Shown here in pieces: positions 47,001 to 55,182 of a stretch of DNA of 64,000 bases. Source of the DNA: Maylandia zebra (taxonomy: Eukaryota > Chordata > Actinopteri > Cichliformes > Cichlidae); NCBI RefSeq assembly GCF_041146795.1, contig NC_135169.1, forward strand, positions 13,409,585-13,473,584. Direction: 5' to 3'. The position numbers and the translations under genes are program-made. Under the pieces are notes generated by a model. That model had not been told where the DNA came from, searched no databases, and saw only the letters and a list, made by a program, of their open reading frames with translations. Numbering within the stretch: the first letter of the stretch is position 1; the number at the start of each line of letters is the position of its first letter.

Positions 47001-47965
47001 GTGCTTGAAGTATAAACTTTTAGTACTATATATTTCTCTACAGTGCCTTTCTCTTCACACACACACTGCTATTTTTGTGTGTAGCGATCCATATTTTCCC
47101 CATGGTACAGTTTTATCTTCCTGCATCCAGTAAATATGGAAGCTTGTTTCTGCCACTGAAAAAAATGCTGTCAGTTAACTGCAAGTTACACTTTTGGTTT
47201 ATTGTCTTTAAATTTCAATTTAGTAACTCAAGTTTAGGATCAGGACTAGGGGTTATAATTTGTCTGAGTCTTATTAGTTCAAAATGCCACGAAAATAACT
47301 CAATATTAACAAAAAACAGGACTTGAAATGTTCAGTTATTACGTGAAAAGTTTAAGATGAGTGAGTTAAATTGAATGTGAACAGAAAACAGGAAATAATT
47401 TCTTCCACATAGAACCAAAACTATATTTAGTGTGTTTGGACCCTGAAGGACACAAACATGTTAAATGTGAGCAAAATGTTAGTAAAGCTCAGTGTTTTCA
47501 ATGCAAAAAAGACCATAGCATTGTCAAACGCGCCAAACCTTCCACGAGAAAAACATAGAAACTAAAAGACAAGACAGGGCGTTTGAAAGAGTTCAGGGAG
47601 TCGTGTTGAATGTAATTAATGAACCATCAGATTGATGGATGGGCAGATGACAGAGATCTACATCCCTTGAACTCTTTAAAAATGCTTGTTTGTTTGTATG
47701 ATTGTTTATTCTAAAATAAAGATATGAAAGCAAGGATCCCAGGAAAATCTGTCCATGTTTGTCAGATTATCAGCACTTCAAATGGCCTTCACTGTCCCTC
47801 CTTACTTCAGGTCATTTGGTCTTTGTTCCTCAGTCTCTGATTATCAGTTCCTGAATACTAATCACCAAATACTCAAGTCTAGTAAGGATACTTTTAAAGT
47901 AGCTGCGGTGCATGCTTACCTGCCAGTACAATGAATGCAGACAGGAAGAGCAGTGGGCACAGCAT
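35057..47965 (-). CDS. Secreted VWD-C8-ZP domain protein (tectorin/uromodulin-like), 17 coding exons, 801 aa
   Basis: ZP proteins polymerise outside the cell; VWD/C8 modules pair through disulphides. Coding exons (minus strand): 47965-47920 with ATG, 44391-44300, 44011-43787, 43111-43037, 42888-42783, 42652-42523, 42383-42152, 41930-41780, 41652-41565, 41458-41396, 41208-41009, 39526-39395, 39301-39110, 38976-38805, 37378-37133, 37019-36857, 35149-35057. They total 2,406 nt with every phase matching; only the 39110 donor (GTTTCA) is weak. Residues 1-16 are a signal peptide ([16 protein letters not shown]). 17-180 is an unassigned N-terminal domain. 182-224 is Cys-rich. 226-385 is VWD (includes VEGLCGN). 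400-469 is C8. 470-513 is a Cys-rich module. 515-771 is a ZP domain. RVRR at 778-781 is a furin site. No membrane or GPI segment follows, so the product is probably freely secreted. The order recalls alpha-tectorin and uromodulin, but I cannot name the orthologue. Confidence 0.85.
35416..36338 (+). mobile_element. piggyBac-type miniature element, copy 1
   Basis: Begins CCCTTTAAGACC and ends CCTTTAAAGGG, with TTAA on both sides (35412-35415 and 36339-36342). TTAA duplication and a CCCTTT terminus are piggyBac hallmarks. The 923-bp body has no transposase. A second copy in the opposite orientation is at 37754-38633. It lies in the intron between the last two coding exons of the VWD/ZP gene. Confidence 0.85.
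36343..36660 (+). pseudogene. Tc1-type transposase fragment
   Basis: A 72-codon plus-strand frame (36406-36624) reads like the C-terminal half of a Tc1 transposase: [10 protein letters not shown], then a [13 protein letters not shown] segment with the DNDPKH-type catalytic region degraded, and SSVEQI at the end. No terminal repeats were found. It directly abuts the piggyBac-type element. Confidence 0.6.
37424..38719. mobile_element. hAT-type element hosting a piggyBac-type element
   Basis: Ends TAGGGCTGCTC and GAGCAGCCCTA are exact inverse complements. An 8-bp direct repeat ATCCCAAC flanks them (37416-37423 and 38720-38727). The inner parts of the arms (AATCG/CGATT words) are the familiar fish 'GGGCTGCTCGAT' family. 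The centre is occupied by a second transposon (37754-38633), so the hAT element itself is only about 420 bp. It lies in an intron of the VWD/ZP gene, between exons 38976-38805 and 37378-37133. Confidence 0.9.
37754..38633 (-). mobile_element. piggyBac-type miniature element, copy 2 (nested)
   Basis: Flanked by TTAA (37750-37753 and 38634-38637). It begins CCCTTTAAATCC and ends GTCGTAAGGG. Its sequence is the reverse complement of 35416-36338 over its whole length, with scattered differences and small gaps. It sits inside the hAT-type element 37424-38719 and is therefore younger than it. Confidence 0.85.
39617..40981. mobile_element. Probable hAT-type element with 8-bp flanking repeat
   Basis: CTTATTAA stands at 39609-39616 and again at 40982-40989. 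The left end (TAGGGGTGGG, then ATCGATT words) and the right end (AATCGATTC words) are rich in mutually complementary 'aatcgatt' stretches, but the right terminus lacks the expected CCACCCCTA. A (CT)n run is at 40129-40153. It lies in an intron between the C8 exon (41208-41009) and the next exon (39526-39395) of the VWD/ZP gene. No transposase seen. Confidence 0.6.
45085..45487 (+). repeat. Two interspersed repeats and an (AAAC)n microsatellite
   Basis: 45085-45220 begins with AAGGCAAGGCAAGG and continues with a widespread fish repeat (TTTATTTGTATAGCAC core). 45241-45400 begins AATCAAATCAAATCAAATCA and continues with another (ATTGTCACATCACATGTGC core). 45408-45487 is about 20 copies of AAAC. 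Open frames across the AAAC run on both strands are artefacts. All lie in the first coding intron of the VWD/ZP gene. Confidence 0.75.
45766..46764. mobile_element. hAT-type non-autonomous element, 999 bp
   Basis: The 8-bp repeat ATGGCGAG flanks it (45758-45765 and 46765-46772). The left end is CAGTGTTGGTCAAGTTAC; the right end GTAACGCGTCTG is a diverged inverse. Both arms carry repeated 'agttac' and 'gtaatc' words. The right half recurs inverted at 54016-54551. No transposase frame. It sits in the first coding intron of the VWD/ZP gene. Confidence 0.85.
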
Positions 47966-48535
47966 GTTGGAGGGAACCAATCGCCTGACAAAGACCTGAA
48001 AGAAAAAAAAACACAGTTGGACGTCTGTGATTGGACAGAAAGTAGCACAAACATCAAATGGTAACACTTGGAGTTATTACTGTACATCATCTGTAAGGTT
48101 AGGAAAATCCCAGCATGCAGAATGTTTGAAATTATGACTCTGAAGATGTCACAGAAACAGACTAACTGAACAATCATCACTGTGCGAGTTAAACATCTCC
48201 ATGCTCCTTCAGCTGTCAGTGAAATTTGTCTCCTTGCACCAACACTTGGCACATTTCCTCTCTGAATCTAAGTTTATTTTCTCATTAAACACCAAACTTC
48301 AAAGAAGAGAAACATAACAATATGAATAAAAGACTGGAGGAATGCGTATCATGAGCAAAAAAAACAAAGAAAACCCTAAATTTATCCTTTAAAAGGAGGA
48401 CTCGGCATTTAAAAGTTCTAAAAGTCAGTGTGCGAGTTTTGCCCACTCCTTCGTCTGTCTGTTATTTATCCTGTTAAAGCCACAGAGATGCCCGTCAGTG
48501 ACTCTTTATTGTTCTACTCGTGCAGCTCGTCTTAC

Positions 48536-48640
48536 CTTCTGGAGCTCTGTTGGAGGATGAGGAGGGTGGAGGCTGCTGCTAAGGAGGCTGTCTGGTGATG
48601 GTGTCTCTGTGAGCCGTCCGTCTCTCTTTATTTGGATCCT
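48536..48640 (-). promoter_or_regulatory. Promoter and non-coding exon 1 of the VWD/ZP gene
   Basis: On the minus strand an AAATAAAG box (48633-48626) is followed about 30 bp later by a likely start near 48597. An ATG-free exon ends with CCAGAAG and a GTAAGA donor (exon end 48536). The next exon acceptor is at 47995, 30 bases before the ATG. The upstream flank (48660 onward) is part of a tandem duplication. Confidence 0.55.
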
Positions 48641-48659
48641 TCCTGCTGTCCACACCCAG

Positions 48660-49218
48660 GTAGAGAGGAGGGCTGGAGGAGCTACCTGATGGGAACCTCC
48701 CACTGATGAATCAGCCTCTTACAGAGAGACACCTGAAATAAGCCCCCGAGAGCTTCAGGTGTTTTTTGAAACCTTTCAGCATATAACATTTATGTCTTCT
48801 TAAATGGAATAAAATTAGACATAATTCCTTATGAATTTTGATTGCTGAGATTTTTCTAGTGACCAACATCTTGTCCCGGTCCCGTTCGTAATCTCAGCTT
48901 TCTAATCACCACGTGGCTGCAAACACAAGTGCACACGGGCAAGAAAGTCGTCACGGCCACCAAGATACAGAGATGGCAGAGATGGAGGAGAGTCCCAAGG
49001 CTGGAACGTTTGAGGCCAGAGATATCGTATCAAACAAAAATTCCTTTAGTTCACTCCTTGTGCTGAAAGTTTTCGTGTCACCCTCACTGCACCTCATCTT
49101 TGGGATGACTGTGTATTCACACTGTTAGAGTCCTGTTAATGCCATCATATTACAACAACTTTAATCTACATCTGCTTCTGCTCAGACGGTACCTTTTTAG
49201 GGACCAGGAACCAGTGGG
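48660..49218. repeat. Tandem duplication of the VWD/ZP gene upstream flank, copy 1
   Basis: 559 bp repeated directly at 49219, beginning GTAGAGAGGAGGGCTGG and ending CCAGTGGG. Copy 2 is split into 49219-49625 and 51748-51904. The copies differ at very few positions (for example A/G near 48951, C/A near 49377), so the duplication is young. It includes the sequence immediately upstream of the promoter but not exon 1. Confidence 0.93.
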
Positions 49219-51904
49219 GTAGAGAGGAGGGCTGGAGGAGCTACCTGATGGGAACCTCCCACTGATGAATCAGCCTCTTACAGAGAGACACCTGAAATAA
49301 GCCCCCGAGAGCTTCAGGTGTTTTTTGAAACCTTTCAGCATATAACATTTATGTCTTCTTAAATGGAATAAAATTAGAAATAATTCCTTATGAATTTTGA
49401 TTGCTGAGATTTTTCTAGTGACCAACATCTTGTCCCGGTCCCGTTCGTAATCTCAGCTTTCTAATCACCACGTGGCTGCAAACACAAGTGCACACGGGCA
49501 AGAAAGTCGTCAAGGCCACCAAGATACAGAGATGGCAGAGATGGAGGAGAGTCCCAAGGCTGGAACGTTTGAGGCCAGAGATATCGTATCAAACAAAAAT
49601 TCCTTTAGTTCACTCCTTGTGCTGACAGATTAACAAAAGATTAATACACTAATCAATTTTTGTCAGAAGCACGTCGCATATGCCAGCAACACAACTCTAA
49701 GTAGCTACAGAGAGACTGATTAAGCAGTAAGAGTGAGTTACCCAGAATTAAACACAGATCGGCCACAACTGTTATAGGTAAAAATGGAATAATGTCACTC
49801 TTTCACTGGCTAATATGATCACTTCACTGTAGGTCATTAGTCGCTCAATGAACATTTCATTAAACAGAGCAGGAATGTTTAAAACAGCGTGTTCAAACAT
49901 CCTAGTTTTATTTTGAATGCTCACATTACTTCTTACTTTGCAAAAACACAAAACTAGCAGGGTCAGAATTATTAGCATCACTGATGCTAACAGTCAGCTG
50001 TGTGTGGTCTCTGTTGGATAACAGCCTGAACCGAGTAACCCCAGCCTATTCTTCTTTTGCAAAATTCTCAAGCACCTCCAGATTTGACGATCATCTTTTA
50101 TGGAGCTCGGTCTTCAGTTCCCTCCACAGATGTTCAGCAGGCTTCAGGTCAGGACTTTGTGCAGGCCAGTCAGTAATGCTCATTGTGAGCTGGTTTTTCA
50201 TCGCCTCCTGAAGGAGCCACGTCTGTTTTGTTTTGCGGTTATGTTGGAAGACAAAGTGAAGACCCAAGCACAGTTTTGCTGCTGACTGCTTGATGTTTTC
50301 CTTCAGGGTTGTCACATTTTCTTTCTTCATGTTTCCTTCCACTATGAAGCATCCTCACCGTGTTTCACTGTGGGGACGAGGTTCGCTAGGAGTTGGTTGT
50401 TCTGGGGTCTTTAGACACGTCTCTCACTAGTTTTCTGTCCAGTCTTTGAGATCTATTCCTTCCAGTCTCTGCCAGGCTTGTTCTGTACTGTCTGGCTGTC
50501 TTTGAATGTATCGATGATCCTTCTCACTCCACTTCTTGACACCTGGAAAATTTTTGTTAATGTTGTATTTTTAGCTCCAGCTTTCTGAGCCTCAGCAAGT
50601 CTTTTTCTCAAGTCTAAACTGATTTCTTTTGGTTTTGACATAATTTATCTGTGTAAGTTGAAAGATAATCCTCAGTTTTAACTTATTTCACAAGTTTTGT
50701 GGATTTAAAGTTAAACTAGATCATTTGCACAGCTGTGGCTTAATAAAAAAGTATTTTTTTCAGGACGGGTTTGATTACAATTTTGTTGTTCTTGACAATA
50801 AGATTCTGAAACAGAAATAATTTAGGCTTACTTAAGAAAACTAGTATGTTTACACATGCCATGTTGAAGTTTGAAAAGTTTTAACCCAAATTTTAAATTT
50901 TAGCGGATGAATGGAGGGAACATAACAGGATGTAAAATATTGGTCATTACATTTAAAGATGTTAGAAGGATCATTGTGCTTAGTCTTTGGACTCACTGAC
51001 CCATTGATCCAATCCTTTGTGAGCAGGTTTTCTGATGTTTGACAAAAATCTCTAGTAAGTGTCATTAGCATCAGCTTCATGTCAGAATTATTGGGTGTAA
51101 CAGATAGAAAAGCTCCCACAGTCCCTTTATCAGCCCTCTGAAATATCAAAAGATGCATTTGAGTACACAGCATGTTTACAGGTAATCGTGTCAGTGTTAC
51201 GTAGTTGTTATCAGTCCTTAACACACTCATCTGAAAAACCCCATTATACGTCATGTTGCTTTGACTCGGTGTAGACACAGATACAGGATGTGGAACAGTT
51301 TGGATAATAAGGACTTTAGTGTACATTTTGTTCCCACTGGGATTTTATTACAGCTAACAACAATACGCACTTTACATTCTGAAAGCCTTCCTTTACTCTG
51401 ACATTTGGGCTCTGAATCAAGAACCGTTAAGTTTGTACATGCTTCTCTGATGGTGAACATCTGTCGGCGTATGCTTATGTACTCGGGCTAACAAACTGCA
51501 CCACAGAAAGTACACTATGTGTACTTTCAAAATGCATTTCTTGCAAAAATTTAATTTTTGTCATATGTACATCATCTTCATCACAGTCTCACTTTTTCAA
51601 TCACATGACATTTTACTATGGTATTCTGGTTGTGCTTTTGTGCAAGAACACGTATTTTAAACTGGCCAGACTGCATCAAGATGGGATTTTAGTGGAGCCG
51701 AGTGTAAAATGAGGATCTTTCAGTGCAATGATGTCATTTTGCATGCACTGAAAGTTTTCGTGTCACCCTCACTGCACCTCATCTTTGGGATGACCGTGTA
51801 TTCACACTGTTAGAGTCCTGTTAATGCCATCATATTACAACAACTTTAATCTACATCTGCTTCTGCTCAGACGGTACCTTTTTAGGGACCAGGAACCAGT
51901 GGGG
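49219..51904. repeat. Duplication copy 2, split by a 2.1-kb insertion
   Basis: 49219-49625 matches copy 1 up to base 49066, and 51748-51904 resumes exactly where it left off, sharing CTGA at both junctions (49622-49625 and 51748-51751). The intervening 49626-51747 is absent from copy 1 and is therefore an insertion after the duplication. It contains a Tc1 remnant and otherwise unrecognised A/T-rich DNA. CTGA could be a 4-bp target duplication. Confidence 0.85.
50030..50700 (-). pseudogene. Tc1-type transposase remnant
   Basis: The minus-strand frame 50641-50453 begins MSKPKEISLDLRKRLAEAQK and continues like the N-terminal helix-turn-helix of Tc1 transposases up to SQTVQNKPGR. The frame 50342-50091 ends with DWPAQSPDLKPAEHLWRELK, the C-terminal DDE motif region. 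The part between is shortened and frame-shifted, so it is inactive. It lies inside the insertion that splits the duplicated promoter region. Confidence 0.8.
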
Positions 51905-54015
51905 AATGTAGACAATTTAACTTTTAACAATTTTACTTGAGTGAACTATGTGAAAACCTCCTTTATTTATGAAGAGTCAACAAAATATTTGCAAAAACAC
52001 AAAACTAGTTACAGTATCATCATGCAAGGACACAAAGACAATTTTTAGGTATTTTGAGATGAGACATCTAGAATGTCAAGGCTTGGGAGGAGCAGATATA
52101 AGGGCGCATTTCACATTTGATTTTGAGGAAATCAACATACTTTGGGTAAACCATGTGGAGCGATTCTCACAGAATCATAAACACAAAAAACTTGCTGTGC
52201 TACAAATTGAAAGACATCACCACTGTCGTGAAGGTAAATGCTACTAATTAGTGAACTAAATGACACATTCAGAATACTTTATTAATCCCTGAGGAAATTA
52301 TGTGGTTACACATAATTAATGTTAATTAATGTAAATCAAATTAATTTGATTTACATTAAAATTAATGTCAATGTCAATGAAAAGGTGACAGGCATGTTTT
52401 CTGGAGTGCATCTTGCCAAAACACCTAGTGTGACAGACCTCATTCCAAAAGGTTGGACAGGATGTGAGATTGAACATTACACAACTTTTTATTTATGTCT
52501 GTTCCCAGAGGCCATTGTTGAGTTGTGGGCAGTACACCATCGACAGCTGGAGTGCATCTAGGATCCACCATACATGGAAATTTTTAGGTGTAGGGTGAAT
52601 TCCAGTGTTTTCTGACAGGATGTCAGGTAAAAGGTGTATTGTGTATATTTGTCTGTAACAAGTTAAGCATGTGATCGTGTTATCATTGTCATTAATTTGA
52701 TGATTATGTTTAGGTCCCCACTGTGCAGCACAGCTTTATCGCTGCAGTGTGAAGCTCTGACAGGAGCTCGGTGCTGTATTTGGTTGTCAGGGATGAAACA
52801 CAGGGTTGTCTCTGCGAATGCTTCAACTCTAACTGTTTGGAAAAACTGTTGAATCTAAACTTTGATTGTGTCCTCTGTTTTATGTTACTTGAATTTTCTT
52901 TTAGATGTACATAACTTTAATCATCAGCTGTAGTTTTTAAATGTACTTTAGAAATAAACTTGACATATAATTATGACATTTTTGGTTTATTTTGAGTTGG
53001 TGTGCTTGTGCTTTCCTTGTGCCATTGTTGATAATTTAGTTCAGCTGGGTCTCGTTCTACATGGCTGTCTGCACTTCCCTGAATTTCCCTCTGTGTATAC
53101 TTCAGTTGCCACATTCTGTATATACTAGAGATGGCACGATACCACTTTATATGTCCGATACCGATATGAATCCGATATAGTGTATTTTTTAATCATTAAA
53201 AATGTTTTTTGAATATCTTGCTGCATTTTGTATAAGTTCATTCTCAAGTTTAAAAAACAAAACACTAAAGCTATTCTGTTATGCCTGTATGCAAAAAACA
53301 CACTGCACTCAAAATATTTCATAGTTCAGCAATACTGATCAATCTAATAAACTTAAATCCTCCATCCTCTCTATTCTGGTATTTTAAAGAGTACTTGGCA
53401 AAAACATTAAACAGCCAACTGAAATAAATTTTTCTAATGTTTAAAGTGTCAGGAGGCTTTTAAGAAACTGAGTGGAAGGACTTGCTTCTTGGAGGACTTT
53501 GAGTCACCAAATACATTTCTCACTTCAAAAATGATGTGTTCAATTTATTTCTAGAAGCTCAAAATCATCTGCAAGTATTCAGGCCTTTATTTTTACCTCA
53601 GATACACAGCTAGAAGCTGCTCCTGTTCCCTGTCAGTCAGTTCCCTAAAATTACTTCTCTGCCTCCACAGATGTCTTCCCAACTCTGCTAACCAAACCTC
53701 AAACTGCCCCACTGACATCCTGAAAAATGCACGAAAGCGGTCATGGTACAGATTTAAACTCCTGGATCAAATCTCACCGGCGTTCTTCTTGTGAGAAAGT
53801 GAACCCAAAAACTCATCCCAAAAAATTCTGAAATTCTTGTAGTCTTTTTGCATAAAGCTTAGTTTTTGTTTTGTTTTTAATGCTCTGAAATAATCTGGGG
53901 TGCATAGTATTGTGTACATGTGTGGTCAACTTCTAAATTCTGCCTAACAAGATTTAAAATAATTCAGTGCTTGCCTCATCTCCTACAACATTAGTTTCCT
54001 GTTTGCTATGGTCAC
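51905..54015. other. Intergenic with small repeat fragments
   Basis: 52270-52315 carries the common fish motif TTTATTAATCCCTGAGG. 53127-53185 looks like one end of a miniature element (ATGGCACGATACC, then CCGATACCGAT words) without a visible partner. Plus-strand frames at 51969-52247 and 52319-52561 are not recognised; the second reads IPKGWTGCEIEHYTTFYLCL and might be a decayed transposon gene. Nothing else stands out. Confidence 0.35.
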
Positions 54016-54551
54016 CAGAGATGGGCAGTAACGCGCTACTTATAACGCGTTACTGTAATCTGATTACTTTTTTCAAGTAACGAGTAAAGTAAGGGATTAC
54101 TATTGCAAAATCGGTAATTAGATTACCGTTACTTTCCCGTAGGAACGCTGCGTTACTGCGTTACTAAAACCGTGATTTTTTTGCGAGAATGTCTCACGAC
54201 AGTGACGTAAGCGAGTGCGCCGCTAGTGACAACAGCTGTGTGCAGATCAACAATGGATCATATATCGATTGTGGGAGAGAGTATGAGCGTGCAGCGTTTA
54301 AAGCGTGGAAGTACTGACCTTATATTGTGTTTGATTCCATAAAAAGTGACAAAAACATTAGTGTCCGTTGTGCGTGGGAAGAAAACTTTTTACAGCGAAA
54401 AAAACCCCTAAACTTCCAAACAAGCACCGAGTGCGCAACGACGTAATGGGAAACTCACAGAGAAACTCGCGGATTCTTCAACTGACCGCTGCGGCTCACC
54501 TGCACCAGGGTAAACCTCCGCCTACCCCCAGTCCTGCTTTACAGGTGAAAA
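54016..54551. mobile_element. Half of a hAT-type element, related to 45766-46764
   Basis: Starts CAGAGATGGGCAGTAACGCG and follows, as reverse complement, the right half of the element at 45766-46764 for about 535 bp with high similarity. Homology stops near 54551, just after ACAGGTGAAAAT. The other half and terminus are missing and a tandem array follows 25 bp later. Confidence 0.8.
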
Positions 54552-54576
54552 TTACGGTGGCTGGGAAGTGCAAATC

Positions 54577-55012
54577 GCAACAAATTAAAAAACCGCAACA
54601 AATTACAAAAACCCCACAACAAAATACAAAAAGCCCACAACAAAATACAAAAACCCCACAACAAATTACAAAAAGCCCACAACAAAATACAAAAAGCCCA
54701 CAACAAAATACAAAAAGCCCACAACAAAATACAAAAAGCCCACAACAAATTACAAAAAGCCCACAACAAAATACAAAAAGCCCACAACAAAATACAAAAA
54801 GCCCACAACAAATTACAAAAAGCCCACAACAAAATACAAAAAGCCCACAACAAAATACAAAAACCCCACAACAAATTACAAAAAGCCCACAACAAAATAC
54901 AAAAAGCCCACAACAAAATACAAAAAGCCCACAACAAATTACAAAAAGCCCACAACAAAATACAAAAAGCCCACAACAAATTAAAATAAACCCGCAACAA
55001 ATTAAAAATCCT
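54577..55012. repeat. 21-bp tandem array with 63-bp higher-order period
   Basis: About 20 head-to-tail copies of a 21-bp unit (core AAAAAGCCCACAACAAAATAC). Units come in two forms, AATAC and ATTAC. Over most of the array they alternate in the order A, A, T, giving a 63-bp higher-order unit. Flanking units are degenerate. Because 21 is a multiple of three, both strands stay open (215 codons plus strand), but composition and position argue against a real protein. Confidence 0.93.
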
Positions 55013-55182
55013 TGACGGAAAGGGATTGTCTGAAATACCGGAAGTGACACAACGATTAGGCTTACTCCATATTTGTAGCTCAGAAAAGTGATTCGGGATG
55101 TAAACAAACGTCGAGAAACGCACTCCTCACAGCGCTTCCTCATTACCCTGACCGTGCTCGCTGCACTAAAAATAGATGGAAA

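Noticed and set aside
47401..47580. Zinc-knuckle-like [11 protein letters not shown] segment in an intron
   Set aside because: Only one incomplete CX2C..H unit in a short frame with stops; could be a decayed retroelement but unsupported.
54577..55012. CRISPR-like appearance of regularly repeated units
   Set aside because: Units are directly abutting without unique spacers, in a eukaryotic genome.
54368..55015. 215-codon plus-strand frame with PQQNTKS repeats (and a matching minus-strand frame)
   Set aside because: Both arise from a 21-bp tandem array whose unit length is a multiple of three; there is no promoter, start context or conserved flank.
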